DNA from: Polyporus tsugae
Taxonomy: Eukaryota; Basidiomycota; Agaricomycetes; Polyporales; Polyporaceae
DNA: 64,000 bases
Direction of reading: 5' to 3'
Assembly (NCBI GenBank): GCA_024305745.1
Contig: JAHRBS010000012.1
Coordinates: 315,001-379,000 of the forward strand
The notes beneath the pieces were generated by a model that made no database searches, was not told the DNA's origin, and saw only the letters and a program-made list of their open reading frames with translations. Shown in pieces: positions 55,550 through 64,000 of this stretch (its first letter is position 1; each line of letters opens with the position of its first letter). The position numbers and the translations under genes were made by a program.

Positions 55550-57200
55550 CAGCATGTGGCAGGTCCTGGAGATAGTTTCGACTCTTCCGGACGAGGTGTG
55601 TCCGGTCATTCCTTTCCAACCGCGCCGATCGCTGAAACCGATACGGGGTAGGTAGAACACATTTGGCCCGCCAAACGCGGATTCATGAAGACGATCTTTC
55701 TCATCAATAAATACTCCCCTCTAATTGACTTCACCCTCTTGGCCCTAGGTATGTCCTAACTGAATTGCTTCCCTCTCCGCTTCGGGGCGCTGAATATCTA
55801 ATAGTGAATCTGGTGGCGCGAGAACCAGAGGTCAGCACTTCAGTTCTCATCTCGATTTGCGGCTTTGGCCGATGAAGGACATTTTTCAGACATGTCGCGT
55901 GTCCTTTCAAGTTTTGACGTGTGCGTCGCAATACCATGCCCATCTTCAACCCCATTCGTGAACTGTAAACCACAGACTCGTATCTTCTTGGCGCGCTCGT
56001 CTCCGAATGTGGGTCAGGCTGTGTAACGCGACGCACCGCGGAACTCAACCTCTCTGCGCTTTCCACCAGTCATTCTAATAACAAGAACATACGCACTGTG
56101 GGGATTTGACAGAATGCTGCCGTATTGTGCCTTATTTATAGCTGGTATGATGATCGTAAGTCCTTTGTCGCTTCGCCACAAGACCACTCCTTACGGTCCC
56201 ATGCGCCGGGCATTGACAGCCTCATGCGTTCTATATCATTTTCGATACACTCTTGGAGAACAGTTGTACGTCATCTCTTTTTTGACCTTGACATGGATCT
56301 AACGCACTTCAACTACAGTCAAATCCGGCCAAGAAGTCACTCGGTTGATAGGCTGCATGCCCAACATTCATGACTGAGACGTCTAGCCCGCGTATGCGTA
56401 CTTGATATGTGGCGAGACGAGTGAGTCCAAGCATGTTTGATTTCCCCAGTGCGCGAGCACACTAACATCTGTAACAGTGGTAGTGATACTCACTGTTCTC
56501 AAGAGATATGTGGATCCGGAAATCGGTACGTTGCCCGCATTTATTTTCTTCCTTTTGCCAGGTCACCACGCCAATTCGAAGGCATTTTTTTCGCTTTGCA
56601 GTCGAAGGTTCTTTTGCGAGTGTCGTGCTCCCCACCATGTATCGCGACGGTGAGTGATACCTCTTCCTTGTGCGAGTCGATGTTAACGTTGGCGGCAGGA
56701 ACATGCTTCTGGGCGGCAGTGCTAGGTACGCATGCCCCCATTCAAGTTTTCGGACGTGTATAGGCTAAGTCGACGGACGAACACCATCTGCAGCGCTGTC
56801 GATCCTGAACTTACTGATGATGTTCTTCGCCCCCGTAAGTCCGTCAGTTGTCTTCTCCCATTTTCCAATTAACTCTCGACGTCGTGCAGGGCGGTCTTTC
56901 ATACTCAATGCAAATGTGAGCAGACACGACCACTCCTTGAAGGAGCTGCTCACGTCGAATTCCCTTGTTTCCTTCATCAGGCCACTGCGGGTCGTACACA
57001 ACGCGTTGTGCAACCGCGTTTTGCTCAACCTTCGCAAGGCGGCTGGCTCCATGCCTTCGCAAGAGACTGACAGCTCCGGCGTCCTCACGACGGTGGAGTT
57101 CCAGCACGAGCCGATTACCAGCCTTGTGATGGACCTGGAATCCCGTGGGGATACACTGAACAATTACACCCTGGGTGAACTGGGATATCACGAGTCGTGA
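55550..57200 (+). pseudogene. DUF6533 gene copy F with in-frame stops
   Basis: The pieces follow the family order: VLEIVSTLPDE (from about 55565), HIWPAKRGFMKTIFLINKYS then PLIDFTLLAL (about 55660-55748), ILITRTYALWGFDRMLPYCA (about 56082-56140), IGCMPNIHD (about 56347-56374), PAYAYLICGET (about 56387-56420), and VVHNALCNRVLLNLRKAAGS (about 56990-57050), ending at 57200. In the GCMPNIxDxxxWPAYxYLIC block, two codons are stops: TGA at 56375-56377 and TAG at 56384-56386. The latter sits where the conserved Trp (TGG) is expected. No GT..AG intron removes them without deleting conserved residues. The start exon was not found. This is probably a recent pseudogene, closest in sequence to copy A. 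Confidence 0.65.
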
Positions 57201-57992
57201 AATCATACAGATCCTTGGCCCCGCTTCCTGTGTAGCCTTGACCGCCGACTTCCGCACCTCAGTCGGCTTTGTCGCTAGGCTTCTCGGGATCAGATGAGCG
57301 ATACGTAGTGTTCATAACTTCCGGATATTTTGCGTTCAACTGGACCTGCAGAATCCATATCAAAAATACTTGTATCCCTTCCTCGAAAATGCAGCTGGCT
57401 GCATGACGTCATGTTGCACGCGTACGGCCCGCATTGGCGTTGCGGACTTCACGGGTGTCCAGTATACTTACCGCTTTTGGATGGCTTGAGCGCGTTCATA
57501 TATTCATACTCCGCCAGCGGCCAGCTGAGTTTGCGCCTTGGCATACGTACGGTACCGGTAGTAGGTACGGTAGTGGATGCAGGTCTAGTAGGTACGGTAC
57601 TTGACCTGCATCCACCGGCTCGAAATCCTTCTTCTTGAATTATCCCATGCGTCAAGCACTCTGAGACGATGCATTCAAGAGCGCATGAAGATATTTCAAC
57701 GCCTAGCCCAAGCTCGCTAGTGTATGGGCATGAGCCGTGACCGCTGGCAGGGAAAAGCAGCCGCTGCGCCCCTGCATAGGCAGCAAAAATGTAAGACCCC
57801 TTACCGTATGTCTACGATAATATCCATTTTTGCAGAACTTCTGGAACGGATCTCATCTGGCCTGGGAATCGTCGTGGAGGAATGGGTGCTGCGGTAGGCC
57901 AACGTGAGCGCGCCTGTGGATTTTTATTGCCGCAGCCGAACTCAACTCACACCCAGATTACCCTCCATACATTGCCCCCACCGACCCCTCAC
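57201..57992. other. intergenic, promoter side of helicase copy 2
   Basis: It contains the repeat/hairpin described at 57541-57615. No gene was recognised. Confidence 0.4.
57541..57615. repeat. inverted repeat with nested GTAGGTACGGTA repeats
   Basis: A perfect 13-base inverted repeat, GTGGATGCAGGTC (57573-57585) and GACCTGCATCCAC (57603-57615), is separated by 17 bases. Before and inside it the word TAGTAGGTACGGTA occurs twice (57560-57573 and 57587-57600), next to GTACGGTACCGGTA. It could form a hairpin. It lies 380 bases upstream of helicase copy 2. Confidence 0.8.
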
Positions 57993-60900
57993 ATGCCTCT
58001 CAATTTAACTCAGCTGTGCCAGGATTGCCTCTTCGGTGCTTCTTGCGACATTCCACGGAGCTCTCGTGAAAACTATCATGGAGCTAGGTTCTGTGCGCCA
58101 TGCGGCATTATATGCGCAAATGAGGCAGCTCGTACGTCCCACTTCCGATCATGTGCTCATCGTAAAAAGGAGGCCGCTGCTGCCGCCGAATCGGCATCGA
58201 ATACATGGATGCATTGCCCGGTTTGCAACATTCAGGTCGCAGGACCTATCCCTTGGCAAGAGCACGCATCCTCCGGCCGCCACGCTCGTCAAGCAGCCGC
58301 GCACGGCGTGGCCGCCGACGACGTGCATCCTACGGAACCTCCCACGGAGTCATTCACACAGTGCAAGTTGTGCCGAGAAGCGCATCCAAATCGCCTGTGG
58401 CGTCACCACCTCGCATCGAAAGCGCATAAACGTCGTGAAGAGCACGCTGTACTACGCTCCGCCTATGAGCGTGCTGGTCAAGACAAGGGTGGCATTGTCG
58501 TCTCGCACGCAGATTCGGGTGTAGACTTCGGTGTCGTTGACCTGGCCCGCGCCAATCAAGGTCTGGAAGTGACCTTGTCCATTTCAGCAAGTGGTCCTAC
58601 GAAGTCGACGGTGTCTATCACTAGTGTCAACGTTTCATCGCAGATAGGACAGCGGAGCTCTCCGTGAGTAGTTCGTGGATTTGCTAACACAAGACGTCAC
58701 TGACAGAAAGCAGCTTCTCGGTCACTGTCACCCCCGCCTCTATCGCTCATGGCAAGACGCTACTTCTTCCTATCCGTTTCCGCCACGGCCAGCGCGGCCA
58801 TTTCGAAGGAAGGGTGGAGATAGTCTTCCGAAGGACAGGTTCGAGTTCCTTTTCCATCTGGCGGACCGTTAAGGCGGTGGTAGGCGAAGCAGCAGACCGC
58901 GAACGTCTCAAGCCCATCGCGAAGTATGTTCGGCGACCGCGTGCACCATGGCACCATAACCGCCCTGTCGTCTCAGGAGAGCGCCCTCCAGCGCTGTTTG
59001 CTACACCTTGGGTGAAGAAGCTCACCCAGGCACCCATTCCTACGGAACTCGCGGACATGGTAAAGACGAAGCCTGCCGAGGCCGTGATTGGCTACATTAC
59101 ACAGCGTTATATGGGTACAGGGACGTTGTCGAAAGTCAACCATTCGTCGTTATTCCGAGCCTTATTGTGGGTGGAAGAAGTCCGTGCCGTGTATGTCACC
59201 TTCCTCTGCTACGATGCATGATGCTAGTCTCATTAACTCTGCGCTCCAGGGAGGATCTGCACATGTACGATCTCGTCGATGCTCAATTTATCAAGGAAGG
59301 AAGCCTGTACACGTAGGTCATTGTATCATTGTGCTGTTGTTCGTTCGGTCCTCATGTCCGAATCTTCGCAGTTTGCGAGTTGAAGGTCTTTCGGAGAAGC
59401 GGCCAAGTGTTGTCGTCGGTGAGCAGCTCCCATCTTGTGTCGTTATTTCTTTTTCACATCACTATTGATTAGGTGACGCCATTCGGGTCCAGGAGGCGAA
59501 CGTTCCGGGCGACCATACCCACGAAGGTTTCGTCCACACCGTTCGACTTCAAGACATCCGTATCAGTTTCCACCGGTCTTTCAATGTCACGGGAAAGCGT
59601 TTCAACGTATGCTTTCAACTGAACCGCACGCCTCTTCGACGTCAGCACCAAGCTCTATGCGCCACGACTCCGGCCGACCAGCGTCTCTTATTTCCCTATC
59701 AGACGCAAGCCGGCCTTGCTCGGCCCCTTGCAGTGACAGAGCTCCCACTCGCATTGTTCAACGATCTCATTTCAACAAACCCTGCTCAGCTTCAGGCAGT
59801 TAAGTCAATTACTAGCCTGAGACCGGGGATGGCGCCGTTCATCATCTTTGGGCCGTGAGTAGATGTCTCTCTCGAATTCATGCTAGACTTGCTCATGACG
59901 GCATCTGCAAAGTCCCGGGACTGGAAAAACAGTGACGGTGGTGGAAGCAATACGACAGATATTACACTGCCAGCCCCGCGCGACGATTCTTGCCTGCGCC
60001 CCCAGCAATAGCGCTGCAGATATCATTGCCGAACGGCTCACCATGTTCACCCCTGCCGAAATGACTCGGTGCAATGCAGCGTCGCGCGACCCGGCATCCG
60101 TACCTGCGGCACTGGTCCCTTACACGCATTACGCCGGCGACCATTACGCTCTTCCTTCACGCGAACAGCTCATGCAATACAGGCTAACGGTCTCCACTTG
60201 CGGTAATGCATCTTTTGCGCATAACATCGGCATCCGGCAAGGCCACTACAGCCACATCATCGTCGACGAAGCTGGCCAGGCTTCGGAGCCTGAAGTCCTT
60301 ACCGCGATCAAGGCTATGGCAGGCGCGAACACTATCGTCATTCTCGCCGGCGATCCCAAGCAGCTGGGGCCGGTCATCCGGTCGAGTATCGCTCGAGAAC
60401 TTGGACTAGGGAAGAGCTACCTCGAACGTCTCATCGAGATGCCGCTCTACAGTAGCCCGAACGGACGCGGGACGTCGTGCGTTGTTCCTTGCACTCCTGT
60501 AGTAGAGCGTGTCCTAACTGCATCACTTGGTAGATACATCAAGCTCGTCAAAAACTACAGGTCGCACGAGGCGATCTTGCGTTACCCGAACCAACAGTTT
60601 TACGACGACGAGCTGGAGGTCTGCGGCCAGCCCGCCACGATCAACAAGTTCATCGGGTCGCCTCAGCTTGTGTCGCCTCGGTTCCCCATCGTGTTCCATG
60701 CTATCTCTGGAATCAACGAGCGTGAGGCGAGCTCTCCGTCGTATTTCAATATCGACGAGGCGTCCCAGGTCAAGGTATACATCGAGGCGCTCCTTGGCGA
60801 TGCTCGACACCCCATCCGTGAGTGCCTAGATTCTGCGGCCGTATCGCCGTATTGCTGAACAGTCGGTGCGGAATAGGACCCGAGGATATCGCGGTGGTTA

Positions 60901-61514
60901 CACAGTACCATGCACAGGTCCTGAAGATCCGTAAACTGCTTCGTGACACCGGTATTCAGAAGGGCGTCATGGTGACCAGCGTGGAAAACATCCAGGGACA
61001 GGTGTGTTTCGCGTACCAATTTTGCGTTCAGGTTAGAAAGCATGCTAAACGCAGAACAGGAACGTCCGGTCATCATCATGTCCACTGTCCGAAGCAGCCA
61101 AGAGCTGCTGGCGTATGATGCCAAGTTCACGCTCGGGTTTATCTCGAATCCTCGCCGCTTCAACGGTATGTGTTTTTATGCGTTCAAGTGGCAGCAAACA
61201 TCATCTGACACGTACCTCCTCAAGTGGCCGTCACCCGCGCGCAGGCGTTGCTGATTGTTGTCGGAGACCCGTCCGTGCTGTCCATCGACCCGCTTTGGCG
61301 CGGGTTTATGAACTACATCTACTTGCATGGCGGATGGCGAGGAGCGGTCCCTACCTGGGACGTCAACGCGCCCGTCAAGACTTCTGGTGATTATGCGGAA
61401 GATATTCGAGAGGCCGCAGCTGAGGACATGAATGAGTTTATGGAGCGGGTGCAAAACGGAGAGGATATAGAGGCTGAAGCGAATGTCGAGCGGCATTTCG
61501 TGGAGATGGACTGA
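57993..61514 (+). CDS. zinc-finger MOV10/SDE3-like RNA helicase, copy 2
   Basis: It has the same architecture and intron pattern as copy 1, including an intron inside Walker A. The first finger is degenerate: CLFGASC is present but the third Cys of the CCCH is missing. Three C2H2 H-x5-H fingers follow (CAPC...HFRSCAH, CPVC...HASSGRH, CKLC...HLASKAH), one more than copy 1. The MOV10-type region ([37 protein letters not shown]) is intact. Helicase motifs are [23 protein letters not shown] (60265-60276), [13 protein letters not shown] and VAVTRAQ. Motif V reads SVENIQGQE instead of the usual [10 protein letters not shown] short intron at about 60477-60535 reads through in frame but its removal joins the conserved protein. 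It is likely expressed and active; the motif V change may alter RNA or ATP coupling. Confidence 0.88.
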
Positions 61515-62323
61515 GGACTGGGACACGCATGTAGAGTTGTTATTGGACTTCTTCCTTCTTGGGCCGATGTTAGGTGTATGATTAATATTGTGTATGGTAT
61601 TCGAAGGGGTTGGACGTTGCCGTGGGTCAATATGCGAACGGGATACAATCAGTAGTGGTCGGTCCAATGTGGGTCGGGCGCTAAGACGACTTGGACCATG
61701 ACCATCACAATCTCTTCCTGCCGACAGAGCTATCGACGCTGCCTCCCTCTCCGGGTCCTTCGGCTTCCCTTGTCGCCGAAGATGTGCACATTTCCGGGAG
61801 ACGGATGGCTTGGAAACATAGTAGGTGGGGGCTTGGGTTGACGGTGGCTGCATAGGTGAGTAGTACTAGCGTCCGGCTTCACACTGTACTATGTAACGAA
61901 AATGTAACACGTCCGAACTTCCACGCAAAAGGAGTTACTGGGAACGTAGAAGGTTCACTGGATCAGCCACACCAGGCCCGAATACAGAATCCGAGTTCCT
62001 TCAGTGCTAGTGCCGTGTCCCCGTCGCCAAGACATCATCAAGACTGGAGTCCAACATCGGAAGAAATTCATCTAGTCGTCTCAGTCCCTGTGAGTTGAAG
62101 TCCCTTCCTTATCGGAAGTGAGCAAGCTTTCAGCTGCCAGTTGCAACAAATTGTGGAACTGGCGTCTGAAGGCGTGCGCGATAAATAGAGATTGTGTTAC
62201 ATTACGGGAAGTGGGATAGAGTTCGGATGCAGTCGTCGACGTATCGCGCTTGCCTCGTGGTAACGACATGCCTCGACCATCGTCCATTCATCCAACTCCA
62301 AGACCTGCCCCTTGCTCTCTACC
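61515..62323. other. intergenic between helicase copies 2 and 3
   Basis: 3' flank of copy 2 and promoter of copy 3. No feature recognised. Confidence 0.4.
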
Positions 62324-64000
62324 ATGGCCCAAGTCCTCTCTGCATATTGTCCCCAGACACTTTACGGTGCAGGCTGTGCTGATCCTGCTTGTACTCTAGT
62401 ACACGACGCCAGGTGGTGCAAGCTATGCGCTGTCATCTGCGAACCAGCGTTGTCCTACGACAAGCATTTCGATAGCACCCAGCACAAGAAGGCCCTCGAG
62501 CGGCCATCTTGGGTCCATTGCCCTCTCTGCAACATATCCGTTACAGACAGGCCCGAGGTATGGGACATCCATATCGCAGGACGTCCTCACAGACAGCGCG
62601 CCCTTCGGCAACAGGTCGAACCGGATTCGGTTCGGCCTACTTCCCCTCCTGCCGACTCTACTCGGTTGAAGCGCTGCGACTTCTGCAACATCATCCTGGA
62701 CATCATTGCTTGGGAGTCTCACGTAGCTGGTCGATGGCATAAGGTACGGGTACAACATGCGGCCTATAGAGTAGCCTTCGTGCGCGCATCGCAAGACCGG
62801 GAAGGCATCAATGTATCACACGCCGAGGAGGGTCTTGACTTTGGGATTGTGGGCTTAGCGGCAGTGAAGACGGGAGTTCAGTCAGACCTCTTGGTGTCGA
62901 CAGACAACGACGCATCTATCACGCTCGTTTCCGCAGACGTGATCTCTGTAAGCGGCGTAGGTCCGAAACATCGTAAACGGACACCGTGAGTGCAAGCTGT
63001 TTGAATTTCACCCTGCGCTCATCTGATCTCTCCACGTCTGTAGGTTTAGCGTGAACGTCGCCGACGTTCATGTCGCTAGAGGACAAAGCGTGTCTCTACC
63101 TGTGCGATTTCAGAGCGAGAGTCGAGGACGTTTTGAAGCTCAACTGGCTATCACATTCCACGGTACCAGCCAGAAACCCTTCGTCATCATTCGACGGCTG
63201 CGCGTCGTCGTGGGCGACGTCGCCGACCACGAAGCATTGAAACCCGTTACGGCATATGTCCGTAATCGACGTGTACCATGGCGGAAGGATCTGCCCACCG
63301 TCTCCGGCGAGCGACCGCCGTCCCTCGTAGCTGCTCAGTACATCAAGAAGCTCCCCAACGCTCGTATCCCTGCAAACCTCGCGGAGGCATTACGGTCAGG
63401 CACCCCCGAGGAGATCGAAACTCGCATACGGCAGAACTACTTCTCTGGCCCGCTCCAATTGACGAGTCACGCGACATTATTCGCGAACTTGCTGTGGATC
63501 GAAGAGGATCGGATGGTGTAAGTGTCCCCGAATTTCCATCACACCACTCACCTGAGCTCTCCGCAGTGAGGATCTACGGCGATATGACATGGCAGGCGTT
63601 TCCTTCGCGAAAGATGGCCGCTTGTACTCGTACGTCTTCTATTCGGTATGTGGACTCATGGCTTAGGACTATATGCGCAGTCTTCAGGTACCTGGGTTGG
63701 CGGAGAAGAGACCCAGTGTAATGATCGGTATGTGTGGTCAGAGACTTTTTTCTCCAGGATAACAGCCTAAATTCGTTTATAGGCGACGTTATAAAGGTCC
63801 AGGCAGCGGATGGGGCCGATGAGCGGACTTACGAAGGCTTCGTGCACGACGTTTACATGGGGACTATCCGAGTCAGCTTCCATGGTTCCTTCAAGGGTGA
63901 CGGAAGACGATACAACGTGTCTTTCCAACTGAACCGTATCCCGCTAAGGCGGCAGCACCAGGCGCTCAATTCGTCCCCACCCAATCCACAGCGTCTTCTC
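62324..64000 (+). CDS. zinc-finger MOV10/SDE3-like RNA helicase, copy 3 (cut by window end)
   Basis: The start ATG 62324 gives MAQVLSAYCPQTLYGAGC. The CCCH finger is complete (C-x8-C-x4-C-x3-H, ending ACTLVH). Three C2H2 H-x5-H fingers follow (CKLC...HFDSTQH, CPLC...HIAGRPH, CDFC...HVAGRWH). Exon 1 ends at about 62985. The next exon, from about 63045, carries FSVNVADVHVARGQSVSLPV, then VTAYVRNRRVPWRKDLPTVS. Small exons with [20 protein letters not shown] and VPGLAEKRPSVMI follow, then [17 protein letters not shown] up to the window edge. The helicase core (Walker A onward) lies outside the window, so activity cannot be judged. It sits in head-to-tail order with copy 2, about 0.8 kb away. Confidence 0.85.

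Noticed and set aside
56300..56386. An intron removing the two stops in DUF6533 copy F
   Set aside because: The only nearby GT..AG pairs would also delete the conserved GCMPNI residues present in all other copies.

Overview
The window looks like nuclear DNA of a basidiomycete fungus, most likely an Agaricomycete (inference). Coding regions are cut by many 50-70 base GT..AG introns. There is a fungal tRNA-Val, and gene families typical of mushrooms and polypores are present: DUF6533 multi-membrane proteins, F-box/LRR-like proteins and Ser/Thr/Pro-rich single-pass membrane proteins. No transposon, virus, CRISPR array or rRNA gene was recognised.

Left part (1-14.3 kb), mostly single-copy genes: a P-loop kinase with an RGG-rich tail; phosphoglucomutase (five exons, frame closes to 566 residues); an mpaB/rubber-oxygenase family protein (DUF2236); tRNA-Val(TAC); a mitochondrial-type TPR protein; a long-tailed single-pass membrane protein (called P6 here); and an intact F-box-like protein.

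Middle part (15.5-31 kb), an accessory, duplication-rich zone read mainly from the minus strand: DUF6533 copies A, B and D plus a relic C; an F-box-like gene broken by an apparent 4-base tandem duplication; an F-box relic; and two single-pass membrane proteins (P1, P2) lying in a tandem segmental duplication of about 2.4 kb. Conserved genes follow (31.4-43.8 kb): a multi-pass membrane protein with a Cys-Glu-His-Cys motif, the mosaic protein P3, a mitochondrial Mrs2-type Mg2+ channel, a nucleotidyltransferase-like small protein and the 26S proteasome ATPase Rpt6.

Right part (44.2-64 kb), the most striking stretch: three paralogous MOV10/SDE3-like SF1 RNA helicases, each with an N-terminal CCCH-like finger and two or three C2H2 (H-x5-H) fingers. 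The first is separated from the other two by another membrane protein (P5) and two DUF6533 genes (E intact-looking, F with stop codons). The third helicase runs off the window end.

Two themes recur. P1-P5 share one extracellular module (a Cys-Thr start, Trp-x-Tyr-Ser/Asp-Gly, Trp/Phe-Thr-Trp-Pro-x-Val-Asn, Thr/Leu-Ser-Cys-Leu) but carry different cytoplasmic tails, with signs of exchange and tail truncation. The zinc-finger helicases are a local expansion of an RNA-silencing-type enzyme next to fast-evolving membrane proteins. Functions of the single-pass family, the DUF6533 proteins and the helicase array are not established here; exon borders are read by eye.
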